Below, one piece after another: positions 44,705-53,446 of a stretch of DNA of 64,000 nucleotides (position 1 is the stretch's first letter; every line of letters starts with the position of its first letter). The translations under genes were made by a program, and so were the position numbers. A model generated the notes under the pieces. That model was not told where the DNA came from, ran no database searches, and saw only the letters and a list, made by a program, of their open reading frames with translations. Source of the stretch: Agromyces mediolanus (lineage in GTDB: Bacteria; Actinomycetota; Actinomycetes; Actinomycetales; Microbacteriaceae); contig NZ_BMRJ01000002.1 of the NCBI RefSeq assembly GCF_014648575.1, positions 389,957 through 453,956 on the forward strand, given 5' to 3'.

Positions 44705-45019
44705 TCAGAACGGGCTGGCGCCTCCGTACGACACCCACGATTCGCTCGCGGCGAGGCGCGAACGCGGGAGCGGCGGATACGTCCAGACCTCGCTCTCTCC
44801 GGTCGCGGCATCGACGACGTTCTCGATCGCGGTGAACGCAAAGTCGAACTCGTCGTCTTCGAGGATGCGGATGCCGATCCCCATCTTCAATCCTTCGGCG
44901 AACACGTTATCCGCGAAGTCCTCCCACGACGGTCGAGCGTCCATGTTTCTCCACGCAGCGGAGATTACGGCGACCGCCTCCTTCACCGCTTCACCGATCT
45001 CCTCCCCTAAACCGGACAC
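44705..45019 (-). CDS. Hypothetical protein next to attR
   Basis: A 104-residue protein from GTG 45019 (GGAG 6 nt upstream): MSGLGEEIGEAVKEAVAVIS, then ARPSWEDFADNVFAEGLKMG and IRILEDDEFDFAFTAIENVV. Acidic and alpha/beta. I recognise no family. An ATG at 44944 is an alternative start. It is the last gene inside the element. Confidence 0.55.
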   Translation of the reverse strand: MSGLGEEIGEAVKEAVAVISAAWRNMDARPSWEDFADNVFAEGLKMGIGIRILEDDEFDFAFTAIENVVDAATGESEVWTYPPLPRSRLAASESWVSYGGASPF

Positions 45020-45200
45020 GCCAAACTCCGCCTGGAAACCCCTCCGGAACCCCTCGCGCCGCGCCAACCCTCGGTGCTCGGTTGCGCTCCGGCGTACTCC
45101 GAACGGCCTTTTGCGGCGCGGCGTTCCCAGCGTTCTGGCGGGGCGGGACGGTCTACCGACGAGCACGCCGGTTCGCCCCGGAAGGGCTTCCCCGACTCCC
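45020..45200. other. Non-coding right end of the element
   Basis: 181 bp without a supported gene, between the last element gene and attR. Short repeats of CGGC/GCCG type only; candidate integrase arm sites, no clear pattern seen. Confidence 0.4.
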
Positions 45201-45253
45201 TGTAAATCAGACTGCTCAGCATTCGGGGGTTCGAATCCCTCACTCGCCACCAT
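45201..45253 (+). repeat. attR: truncated tRNA-Tyr copy
   Basis: Repeats 33826-33878 except for three bases at 45217-45219 (TCA instead of ATT). The three differences lie only in the triloop of the variable arm; its TGC/GCA stem is kept. It lacks the tRNA 5' half, so it is not a functional tRNA. Confidence 0.92.
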
Positions 45254-45266
45254 CAGCGCTTGAAGA

Positions 45267-45297
45267 CGAAGGCCACCGGATTCCGGTGGCCTTCGTC
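45267..45297 (+). terminator. Terminator after attR
   Basis: A 14 bp perfect stem ACGAAGGCCACCGG / CCGGTGGCCTTCGT with a 3 nt loop, 14 bp after the tRNA-like end. Before integration it would have terminated tRNA-Tyr. Confidence 0.85.
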
Positions 45298-45428
45298 GTT
45301 CCCTCCGGCCGTCGCGGCCCATCTGCGCCTCGTTCGGGGGTCGCGCGTCCGCCGGGGTCCCGAGATCCCTCTGTTTAGATGGAGAGGACGGTCCGTACCC
45401 CGAGCGGACCGACTCCGACCCGGGCTTC
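45298..45428. other. Non-coding stretch before the LuxR gene
   Basis: 131 bp with no gene; GTTTAGAT around 45372 is a possible promoter element for the regulator gene. Confidence 0.35.
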
Positions 45429-46997
45429 ATGGTGGCTTCCCACAGAACCGAACGATCAGCGGATCCGCGCGAGCTGCTCCGCCGTGCCGTCGGCGAGCGA
45501 GACGTCGAGGCGGTCACGTCCCTCGTCGCGCAGCACTGGATGTACCTGCTCGAGCACCGCTCCATCACGCTGGCGCTGGCGATGGGCCTCTGCGCGCCGG
45601 ACCCGGCCGATCCGCTGCTGACCGCCGTGTTCACCGAGCTCGGCGCCCACCTGAAGTCGACCTTCCGCACGAACGCGGCCTCGCACCGCGCTCGCTGGAG
45701 CGGCGCACGCCGCTCGGAGGCGGAGGCGCTGCGCGCCGTGCTCGGCGGCACCGTCGCCGCGATCGCCGCGCGCGCCGACGGCCGCGCCGCCGAGAGTCTC
45801 GTCCACATCGATCGCGCCCGGGCCGCCCTGCCCGCGGCCGCTGCGCGGATCCCGCCGGCGATGCTCGCCCGGCTGCAACATCACTGGCTGCGCACGGAGC
45901 TGATGAGCACCGGCTACGTGACGGTCGTCGACGGCTCGGAGGAGGTGCTCCGGGTCGCGGTCGCGACGGAGCAGCTGGACATCGCGTACTGCACGGCCGG
46001 GTACTACGCGCTCTCGCACGCGCTGGCCGGGCGGGGACCGGCCGCCGACCGGGCCGCGGCGGAGGCGGATGCCCTCGCCGACCTCATCGAGCCCTGGCAG
46101 CGGGCGGCGATGGGCGTCCCGCTCCGGCTCGCGTCGGCGCTCCGGCTGCTCGACCGGGGGCACGGCGACGACGCGGCGGCGCTGCTCACCGACGACCGTC
46201 GAGCGGAGCAGGACTCCGAGCTGTGGGCGCTCGCGCTGATGGTGCGCTCGCAGCTGCCGGCCGCGAAGCAGGACTCGACGCGGTTCCTCGCCCAGCTCGA
46301 GGCCGAGGCCGCGTCCTGGCCGTCGGACGTCGTGGCCCAGCCCGCGAACAGCGTCCACCTCGACGTGGCGCGCGCGCAGCTGAACGGGCTGACCGGGCGC
46401 GGCGCGCTCGCGATCGAGCTGCTGGAGCGGAGCGCGGAGCACGACGCGCACGGGATCGTGCGCGTCCGCCTCGCGGCGATCCGCGCAGCGGAGGACCCGA
46501 CCGCCGCCGCGACGCTCGTGGAAGCGGTGCTCCGGGAGAGCCGGGACCGGCCGCGGGCGGCAGCGGAGATGCACCTGCTCAAAGCCGCCCGCGCGCTCTC
46601 GGAGGGCAAGGACGCGATCGCGTCCCGCGAGTTCCGGCGCGCGGTCGCGCTCGCACTCGCGAACGGCATCCCCAGGTCGCTCGTCGTCGCGGGGCCCGCC
46701 GTGCTCACGAAGCTCTCGGAGCTGACCGGGACGCGCGAGGCGCTCGACGCCGTCGCCGAGATCGACCAGGAGCTCGTCTCCCTCGACCGCTCGAGGGATC
46801 ACACCCTCCTCACGCCCCGCGAGCGCGCCGTGCTGCTCGGACTGATGTCCGGGAAGACCCGCGCGGAGGTGGCGCGGGACTCGTTCGTCAGCGTCGAGAC
46901 GGTGCGGAGCCAGCTGCGGTCCGCGTACCGAAAGCTCGGCGTGCGTTCGCTCGAGGCGGCGATCTTCGCGGCGAGCGAGGCCGGAATCCGCAACTGA
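45429..46997 (+). CDS. LuxR-family regulator with helical-repeat sensor region
   Basis: A 522-residue regulator. Residues 1-450 are alpha-helical and resemble the TPR-like part of LAL/MalT-type regulators, but there is no NTPase domain. The C-terminal 65 residues are a LuxR HTH (LTPRERAVLLGLMSGKTRAE, VSVETVRSQLRSAYRKLGV). It precedes a large surface-protein gene on the same strand and may control it. Confidence 0.8.
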   Translation: MVASHRTERSADPRELLRRAVGERDVEAVTSLVAQHWMYLLEHRSITLALAMGLCAPDPADPLLTAVFTELGAHLKSTFRTNAASHRARWSGARRSEAEALRAVLGGTVAAIAARADGRAAESLVHIDRARAALPAAAARIPPAMLARLQHHWLRTELMSTGYVTVVDGSEEVLRVAVATEQLDIAYCTAGYYALSHALAGRGPAADRAAAEADALADLIEPWQRAAMGVPLRLASALRLLDRGHGDDAAALLTDDRRAEQDSELWALALMVRSQLPAAKQDSTRFLAQLEAEAASWPSDVVAQPANSVHLDVARAQLNGLTGRGALAIELLERSAEHDAHGIVRVRLAAIRAAEDPTAAATLVEAVLRESRDRPRAAAEMHLLKAARALSEGKDAIASREFRRAVALALANGIPRSLVVAGPAVLTKLSELTGTREALDAVAEIDQELVSLDRSRDHTLLTPRERAVLLGLMSGKTRAEVARDSFVSVETVRSQLRSAYRKLGVRSLEAAIFAASEAGIRN

Positions 46998-47007
46998 TCG
47001 GCTCGCG

Positions 47008-47057
47008 GACTTCACCCTCAGGGGGATTCTCCGCGCGCCGAGGGTGAAGTCCTGCGT
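47008..47057 (+). terminator. Hairpin after the LuxR gene
   Basis: GGACTTCACCCTC (47008-47020) pairs with GAGGGTGAAGTCC (from ~47041). A 13 bp perfect stem. The remaining 47058-47237 has two CCGACGCATCC repeats but no gene. Confidence 0.75.
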
Positions 47058-47237
47058 TCCCGGGCTGCATCTCACATGCGGTCGGACATAGTCGAAGTGA
47101 CGCCCAGCCGGTCGGACCCGACGCATCCGGCCGAATCCGACGCATCCCGACCGACTGACGCGCGCGCTCCCAACGGAGCGAGAACCCGATCGGCAGCGAC
47201 CCCGTCGCGCCCACCCGATTCACCGAAGGAGCGTGCC

Positions 47238-50200
47238 TTGCGTTCGACCGCGCCGCGAAGTCACCGACCGCACCCCAGCCTCGTCCGGCGCCTGCTGGCG
47301 TTCGTGGCATCCATCGGGCTCGCGCTCGTCGCGGTGGTCGTGCTGCCGTCCGCGGCGCACGCCGCCCCGAACCCCGCGATCGTCGTCGGCGACGTGACCA
47401 TCGCGCCGGCCGACACGCAGGCGACCATCGGCGACTCGCTCACCGTGTCGGGCTCGTGGAATGCGAGCGAAGCCGACCCGAAGGTCGGCGACTCCTTCAC
47501 GATCGGGCTCCCGCCGCAGCTCAAGTTCCCGCAGAACGTGCCGTTCCAGCTCACCGGCACCACCCCGAGCGGCGACCCGGTCGTGTGGGGGAACTGCCTC
47601 ACCGACACCGCGTCGGGCATCGCCACCTGCGAGCTGACGGACGAGGTCGAGGCGTTCCCCGAGCTCGTCATGGGCACCTGGCAGTTCCAGGTGGAGGCGG
47701 TCCAGGCGACCACCGCCGAGGCGATCCAGTTCGACCTCAACGGCAAGCCGGTCATGGTCGACCTGCCCGGCACGGGCGGGATCGACGACGGCATCGTGCT
47801 GCCCGGCGAGGTCACCAAGTCCGGGGTCATGAACCAGAACAACTGGTCCATGACGTGGACCATCGACATCCCCGGTGCGAACCTCGTCGCCGCCGGCGGC
47901 GACACCGCCCGCATCACCGACACCCTCGGCGCCGGTCACGCGCTCTGCGACCCCACCGGACTCAAGGTGCAGACGGTGCGCGGCAGCACGGTCGTCGACG
48001 TGACGAGCATCGCGACGCTCGACGGCGCACCCGGCGACACCTCGTTCGGCCTCGCGCTGGCCGGGCCGTTCGACGCGAACGTCACCTACCGGGTCACCTA
48101 CCAGACCTGCACCGAAGACGGCCGGATCGACCCCGCGGGCACCGAGTACGAGAACTCCGCCCAGATCGAGGGCTGGGGCGAGGCCGGCCACGGCGTCGGT
48201 ACCGTCGCCAACCTGCCGTGGCACCTGAACCTCGGCAAGTCCGGCAGCGTCCTCGGCGGCGCGGAGCGCAACGGCAAGGTCGCGTGGACCGTCGTCGTCC
48301 CGGGCGACCAGCTGCTCGGCAAGGACGGCTTCACCCTCACCGAGACCCTCGGCGCCGGGCACCAGCTGTGCACCGACACGATCAGCGGCATCCAGATCGC
48401 CGAACGGTACGGCCCCAGCAATCAGTTGCAGCAGAGCCTGACCGGCAAGCTCACGCCGACCACGCTCGCCTCGAGCCCGCAGTCGTTCCAGGTGCGGTTC
48501 GACCTCAACGACAGCGCCGTGGCGTTCAAGGCGTCCGACTACCGGTACGTGATCACCTACACCACCTGCGTGACCGCCACCGAGCTGCCCAACGGCGGCA
48601 CCGCCTACGCCAACTCGGTCGATGTCGACGGCGCGGTCGCGACGAACGAGGCGACCGTCCCGAACCGGAGCCAGGGCAAGACCGGCCGCATCAACACCAC
48701 GGCCGTGACCATCGACGGGGTCCAGCACATGCCGCAGACCACCATCGGCTGGTCCGTCACGATCCCCGGTCAGCTGATCGAGAACGTCGACGGCGTGCTC
48801 ACGCTGACGGACGTGCTCTCCGACTCGCAGGCCGTCTGCGCGGCCGGCGACCCGAGCGCGGGGCTGGCGGCCCGCCTGGGCCTCCGGGTCGAGGCGCGCG
48901 ACCAGATCCAGAACGGCGGCCTGCAGACCGTCGACCTGAGCGGCTCCACGGCGGTGCAGCAGAGCGGGAACACGCTCACCTTCGACCTCGACGCGGTCGA
49001 CCTCCCCATCCCGACCGGCACGAGCGACGGCTTCAGCCGCGAGTACCAGTACGTGCTGACGTACACCACCTGCACCGCCACCGGCGGGATGGATGCCCCG
49101 GGCACCGTGTACTCGAACACGCTGACCGGCGACGGGGTCTCCTTCAGCTCCACCACCACGCAGAACAACAGCGGCAGCGGCACCGGTCAAGGCGTGACCC
49201 GCGGCTCCGTGTCGCTCGTGAAGACGCTCGTGGACAACGCCGGGGCGGCGTTCGTGCCCGCCGACACGATGTTCACCGTCCACGTCAAGGAGATCGACCC
49301 GACGGCGACGGTGCAGAAGGAGTACGAGCTGCGGGTGCCGCTCGACGGCGCCCCCATCAGCGGGCTCAACGCACGCGGCACCGGCTGGACGGTCGAGCTC
49401 ACCGAGCCGACGTTCCCGACGGTCCCGGGCGTGACGTTCGGTGACCCGGTGTTCGCCGAGGGACCCGGCGTGACGGTCAGCCCGGACGGGAAGACCGCGA
49501 TCGCCTCGATCGACCCGGGCGTGAACGTCGCGGTGTCGCTCACGAACGAGGCGCTGCTCGGATCCGCGACCATCGTCAAGGAGCTCGGCGGCGGCGCCGC
49601 TGAACTCGTCGACGCCGACCGCCGGTACCAGGTCACCGCGGCCATCGACACGAGCGCGCTCGGGCAGGGCTTCCCCGCCCAGGCCGACCGCGTCCTGCAG
49701 CTCGAGACCGGCGTGCCGGTGACGCTCGCCGAGCTGCCGATCGGCGCGACGGTGCACTTCACCGAGCTCCGGCCGGTCGACGACGACACCCTCACCTGGG
49801 CCGCGCCGGTGATCACCCCGTCGACCGTCACGGTCTCGGCGGGCCACGCGACCACTCCGGCCGCGATCACGGTCACGAACAGCGCGGAGCGCACCGTCGG
49901 CACCTTCGCGGTGGCGAAGACCGTCACCGGTGCGCAGGCCGACAACCCGGCCGTCCCCGACACCGTGACCGTCACCGCGAGCTGGACCGAGGAGGGCGTC
50001 CCCGGCAGCACGACGCTGACCGTGCCGACCGACGGCACCCCGGTGCCGCTCGGCGCGGACCTCCTCATCGGCACCCGGGTCACGCTGAGCGAGACCCCGC
50101 TCGTCGACGGCTCCAGCATCGCCTGGGGCGCGCCGAGCTGGTCGGGACCCGGAGTGACGGTCGACGGCGACTCCGCCGTCGTGACGATCGGCAGGACGGC

Positions 50201-51425
50201 CGACGCCACCGTCGCCCTCGAGAACCACGCCGCCACCTCGACCGCCGGCATCAGCCTGCTGAAGGCCGTCGCCGGCGAGGCGGCGGGCGAGGTCGATCCG
50301 GAGGCCGAGTTCCCGGTGACCGCCAGGTGGGTCGACGCGGACGACGTCGAGCACGCCCGCGAGCTGATGATCAGCACCGCGGAGCCGACCCCGCTCGGCG
50401 TGGAGCTGCCGGCCGGCACCGTGGTCACGATCACCGAAGGCGCCCAGCCGCGCTTCGACACCGTCGTGTGGGGGTCCATCACGATCTCCGGTGCGGGGGT
50501 CGACGATCACGGCGACGGCTCCGCGACGGTCGTCGTCTCGGACCAGCAGGATGACGTGGCGCTCGTCACCGTCGTCAACGAGGCCACCTGGGCTCCCGGC
50601 GACTTCTCGATCGCGAAGCGCGTCGACGGGGTCCGCGGGGACCACCCGGACGTGCCCGCCGCGGTGACCGTCCTGGCCGAGTGGACGGATGGCGACGCCG
50701 CGCAGTCGCTCGAGCTCGAGGTGCCGACCGACGGGACCGTCGTGGCGTTCCCGGCGCAGCTGCCGCACGGCACCGAGGTCACGCTCAGCGAGACCGGGCT
50801 CGAGGCCGGCGCGCAGTTCACCTGGGCGACGCCGGACTGGACCGGGGACCGGGTCGTCGCGAGCGGCGACGGGACCGCGGTGGTGACGATCGGCGCGGCC
50901 GACACCGCGGAGGTGGCGCTCGTGAACACGGCCGTCCCCACCCTCGGGAGCGTCACGATCACCAAGACGCTGGCCGGTGAGGGCCGGGATGCCGCCGCGA
51001 AGACGAGCTTCCCGGTGACCATCACCTGGAGCGACCTGCTCGGCGAGCCGCAGAGCCGCGAGGTCCAGCTCACCGCCGGCACGCCCGCCACGATCGACGG
51101 GCTCCCGCTCGGCACCGAGCTCAGGGTTGAGGAGGGGACGGCGAAGCTCCCCGAGGGGATCCGATGGGCCGGAGCCGACTGGTCGTCCGACGACGACCGG
51201 GTGACGGTCACGAGCGATGCGGGCAGCGCCGTCGCCACGGTGACGGTCACCGGTGAGTCGGCCGCCGCGGCCGAGCTCTCGCTCGAGAACCGGCTCGAGC
51301 TCGGCCCGGCCCTCGCGGGCACCGGCGTCGACGGGGTCGCGCTCGGCATCGTCGGGGGCGCTGCGCTCCTCGCGATGCTCGGCGGAGCCGCGGTCCTCAT
51401 CGCGCGACGGCGCGCTCGAGGCTAG
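47238..51425 (+). CDS. Large cell-surface protein with LAGTG sorting signal
   Basis: A 1395-residue protein. A signal peptide (RRLLAFVASIGLALVAVVVL ending SAAHA-AP, residues ~17-43) is followed by an adhesin-like N-terminal domain (~45-190), three ~145-residue beta domains (from about 193, 333 and 480, each with paired cysteines) and six ~115-residue DUF5979-like repeats from about 655, 774, 887, 1003, 1120 and 1236, each opening with a short strand ending in Lys. The end has LAGTG (about 1359), a hydrophobic helix and RRRARG: a class E sortase signal. The start is TTG 47238 with AAGGAG upstream. The sortase is not in the window. Confidence 0.88.
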   Translation: MRSTAPRSHRPHPSLVRRLLAFVASIGLALVAVVVLPSAAHAAPNPAIVVGDVTIAPADTQATIGDSLTVSGSWNASEADPKVGDSFTIGLPPQLKFPQNVPFQLTGTTPSGDPVVWGNCLTDTASGIATCELTDEVEAFPELVMGTWQFQVEAVQATTAEAIQFDLNGKPVMVDLPGTGGIDDGIVLPGEVTKSGVMNQNNWSMTWTIDIPGANLVAAGGDTARITDTLGAGHALCDPTGLKVQTVRGSTVVDVTSIATLDGAPGDTSFGLALAGPFDANVTYRVTYQTCTEDGRIDPAGTEYENSAQIEGWGEAGHGVGTVANLPWHLNLGKSGSVLGGAERNGKVAWTVVVPGDQLLGKDGFTLTETLGAGHQLCTDTISGIQIAERYGPSNQLQQSLTGKLTPTTLASSPQSFQVRFDLNDSAVAFKASDYRYVITYTTCVTATELPNGGTAYANSVDVDGAVATNEATVPNRSQGKTGRINTTAVTIDGVQHMPQTTIGWSVTIPGQLIENVDGVLTLTDVLSDSQAVCAAGDPSAGLAARLGLRVEARDQIQNGGLQTVDLSGSTAVQQSGNTLTFDLDAVDLPIPTGTSDGFSREYQYVLTYTTCTATGGMDAPGTVYSNTLTGDGVSFSSTTTQNNSGSGTGQGVTRGSVSLVKTLVDNAGAAFVPADTMFTVHVKEIDPTATVQKEYELRVPLDGAPISGLNARGTGWTVELTEPTFPTVPGVTFGDPVFAEGPGVTVSPDGKTAIASIDPGVNVAVSLTNEALLGSATIVKELGGGAAELVDADRRYQVTAAIDTSALGQGFPAQADRVLQLETGVPVTLAELPIGATVHFTELRPVDDDTLTWAAPVITPSTVTVSAGHATTPAAITVTNSAERTVGTFAVAKTVTGAQADNPAVPDTVTVTASWTEEGVPGSTTLTVPTDGTPVPLGADLLIGTRVTLSETPLVDGSSIAWGAPSWSGPGVTVDGDSAVVTIGRTADATVALENHAATSTAGISLLKAVAGEAAGEVDPEAEFPVTARWVDADDVEHARELMISTAEPTPLGVELPAGTVVTITEGAQPRFDTVVWGSITISGAGVDDHGDGSATVVVSDQQDDVALVTVVNEATWAPGDFSIAKRVDGVRGDHPDVPAAVTVLAEWTDGDAAQSLELEVPTDGTVVAFPAQLPHGTEVTLSETGLEAGAQFTWATPDWTGDRVVASGDGTAVVTIGAADTAEVALVNTAVPTLGSVTITKTLAGEGRDAAAKTSFPVTITWSDLLGEPQSREVQLTAGTPATIDGLPLGTELRVEEGTAKLPEGIRWAGADWSSDDDRVTVTSDAGSAVATVTVTGESAAAAELSLENRLELGPALAGTGVDGVALGIVGGAALLAMLGGAAVLIARRRARG

Positions 51426-51429
51426 GCGG

Positions 51430-51482
51430 CTGCGAACGGCCGGCGCCGTCGGGTGAGACTCCCGGCGCGCCGGCCGTTCGGC
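51430..51482 (+). terminator. Hairpin after the surface-protein gene
   Basis: GAACGGCCGGCGCC pairs with GGCGCGCCGGCCGTTC with one extra base pair slip. A stable GC-rich stem right after the stop at 51425. Confidence 0.7.
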
Positions 51483-51604
51483 GTCCCGAGCGCGCGGCTG
51501 CGGGTGTGGAGAGCTCCTGATCCAGTTTGGTATCCCGAACTAGGATGGCGCGGGGTGCATCGGTGCCGTCCGGCCCAGCGCGCCGACGATCGAGAGGGAT
51601 GACC

Positions 51605-52294
51605 ATGGCAGTTCGGGAGACGTTCGTTCGCAGGCGAGGCGCGAGGTTCGCGGCCGGGGCGGGGGTGCTGGCGGTCGCGCTCCTGCTCACGGCCTGCGCC
51701 GGCGCCGCCCCGTCGGCGGGGCCCGCAGCTGGCGAGCAGACGGCTCCCGGCGATGCCGCGGCGAGCGACGCGCCCCAGGCGGCCGGCAGCGGGCGCGACC
51801 TCTCGGAGGGTGGCAGCTGCGTCGGCGGCGAGGACATCGTCATCGCGGCCGACGGCTCCAGCGCGGTCGTCGACGGCCCGTGCGGCACCGTCACCATCAC
51901 CGGCGCGGACTTCGGCGGCAACATCGAGTCGGCGGAGTCGGTCGAGGTCTCTGGCGCGAACGCCAGCGTCCTCGGCACCGAGTGGGGCGAGGCGCGCGTG
52001 CTCGCCGACGGCGTGACGCTCAACGTCGACTCCCTGCAGCGGCTCGTGACCGAGGCGGCCGGCACGCACCTCACCACTCAGCGCGCGGGCGAGCTCGTGA
52101 TCGACGGCGACGGCGCCACCGTGAACGGGGGCGAGGCCGAGCGCGTCGCGCTGAATGCGAGCGACGCCACGGTGGTGCTCACCGCGATCACCGGTGCGCT
52201 CGAAGTGCACGGCGACCGCAACATCGTCAACTGGGCGACCGGAGTCGAGGCTCCGACGGCCGACACCGGTGCAGAGAACGTCTACACGCACTAG
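51605..52294 (+). CDS. DUF3060-like secreted lipoprotein
   Basis: A 229-residue lipoprotein. Lipobox LTAC (Cys near 31). After a disordered Ala/Pro linker (to about 75) comes a single-stranded right-handed beta-helix-like repeat: CVGGEDIVIAADGSSAVVDG, ITGADFGGNIESAESVEVSG and VLADGVTLNVDSLQRLV, as in DUF3060. Function unknown. ATG 51605 is favoured by GAGAGGG at 51592-51598; a TAGGAT box lies at about 51541. Confidence 0.78.
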   Translation: MAVRETFVRRRGARFAAGAGVLAVALLLTACAGAAPSAGPAAGEQTAPGDAAASDAPQAAGSGRDLSEGGSCVGGEDIVIAADGSSAVVDGPCGTVTITGADFGGNIESAESVEVSGANASVLGTEWGEARVLADGVTLNVDSLQRLVTEAAGTHLTTQRAGELVIDGDGATVNGGEAERVALNASDATVVLTAITGALEVHGDRNIVNWATGVEAPTADTGAENVYTH

Positions 52295-52323
52295 CCGCGC
52301 GTTCGCAGCCCGCTCGCAGGGTG

Positions 52324-52355
52324 GGCCGGGAGCCACTCAGCATGTGCTCCCGGCC
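52324..52355 (+). terminator. Terminator after the lipoprotein gene
   Basis: GGCCGGGAGC (52324-52333) pairs with GCTCCCGGCC (52346-52355), 12 nt loop. The rest of 52356-52504 shows no gene. Confidence 0.8.
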
Positions 52356-52504
52356 GCGCCAGCCCCTGACGCATCCAGCAGGAGAAGCCCCCTTCTCACT
52401 ACCGGGCCGTCGCTTCCCCCGAAGCGACATCACCAGTGAATCGCATCGAGGCCCCGCGGTCCCGGGCCTTGACAGCGGTGCCTTAGGTGTGCTGCGTCGC
52501 GCGC

Positions 52505-53380
52505 TCAGAGGCGCTGGTACCACTCGACCGCGCTCGCCGGCAGCGCGAACGGCCGGTCGAGGGGAGCGGATGACTCGGCCCGCACGCGCTCGGTCGAGAA
52601 GTCGTGATCCACGGCGAGCAGCGCGAGCGCCCGCTCGAGCCCTGGCGAGCCGGCGACCGCCGCCCGAGCCTGCGCCATCGACACGCTCGGCGGGGCCGAC
52701 CGCCCGGGCCAGAGGGCGTCGACGAGCGCCCGCACCGGCACGGGGTCGCGATGGGCGGCGTGGAACACCGAGTGCTCCGGGCGCGGACCCGTCGCGAGCT
52801 CGACGAGCAGGCCGCCGAGGGTGCCCGCCTCGATCACCGAGTGCACGGCGCGCCCGCCGTCGACGAGGCCGCCGACCGCGGCGGTCAGCGCCGCGATGCC
52901 CGGCCCCACCCAGCGGTCGCCAGCACCGAGCACGAGGTGCGGGCGCACGACGAGGCCGCCGGCGTCGAGCACGAGCCGTTCGGCGGCCGCCCGGCTCGCG
53001 CTGAGCGGCGAGCTCGGGGCGAGCGGGGCATCCGCCTCGTCCAGGTGATGGAACGGCCCGCGCCCCGAGACGGCGGCCGTGCTGAGGTACACGACACGGG
53101 CGCCGCTCGCCGCGGCGGCGGCGGCGACGTTCGCCGTGCCCTCGACGTTGACCAGCCGGTGCAGCTCCGGGTCGCTCCCCACATGGCTCGCGGCGTGCAC
53201 CACCGCCGAGACGCCGGCGAGCGCCGCGTCGAGGGCCGAGACATCCCGCACGTCCGCCAGTTCCCGGGTGATCGGGCGGACCGACCACCCGGGCAGGCGA
53301 CGCGCCGCCTCGGCGGCCCGTGAGCCGATGAAGCCGCGCGCGCCGAGGACGGCGAGCACCGGTCGGGAGGTTCCGGGCAT
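52505..53380 (-). CDS. NAD-dependent epimerase/dehydratase
   Basis: A 291-residue short-chain extended reductase. The Rossmann motif is LGARGFIGSRAAEAA near residues 11-25. Instead of the standard YxxxK, the matching region reads PLSASRAAAERLVLD: Tyr and Lys are replaced, so catalysis may be altered. ATG 53380 has GGAG 6 nt upstream; ATG 53392 is a possible start without a box. It lies back to back with the TetR-like receptor gene, as reductases do in butyrolactone clusters. Confidence 0.78.
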   Translation of the reverse strand: MPGTSRPVLAVLGARGFIGSRAAEAARRLPGWSVRPITRELADVRDVSALDAALAGVSAVVHAASHVGSDPELHRLVNVEGTANVAAAAAASGARVVYLSTAAVSGRGPFHHLDEADAPLAPSSPLSASRAAAERLVLDAGGLVVRPHLVLGAGDRWVGPGIAALTAAVGGLVDGGRAVHSVIEAGTLGGLLVELATGPRPEHSVFHAAHRDPVPVRALVDALWPGRSAPPSVSMAQARAAVAGSPGLERALALLAVDHDFSTERVRAESSAPLDRPFALPASAVEWYQRL

Positions 53381-53446
53381 GTTCGGCTCCATTCATCCGG
53401 GGGAGGTTGGCTAGGGTTGACCGCAGCCGAAACGAAGCGGGGTGGA

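Larger units (their letters stand above)
33846..45253. mobile_element. 11.4 kb integrated element in tRNA-Tyr (phage-satellite-like)
   Basis: Bounded by duplicated tRNA-Tyr 3' ends. It has a tyrosine integrase, an excisionase-like protein, a replication primase-helicase, an XRE repressor-like protein and a SIR2 cargo gene. Most genes run on the minus strand toward attL. Codon and base composition in 41-44.7 kb are visibly less GC-rich than the chromosome. No capsid, tail, portal, large terminase, relaxase or FtsK-type transfer gene is present. The set resembles PICI-type satellites or a minimal integrative replicating plasmid; assignment is inference. Confidence 0.85.

Noticed and set aside
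45201..45253. Second tRNA-Tyr gene
   Set aside because: Only the 3' part from the anticodon on is present; there is no acceptor 5' strand or D-arm. It is attR.
47220..50768. 1182-residue minus-strand frame opposite the surface protein
   Set aside because: Composition is that of an antisense shadow (Arg/Gly/Val-rich); the plus-strand protein has signal peptide, repeats and sorting signal.
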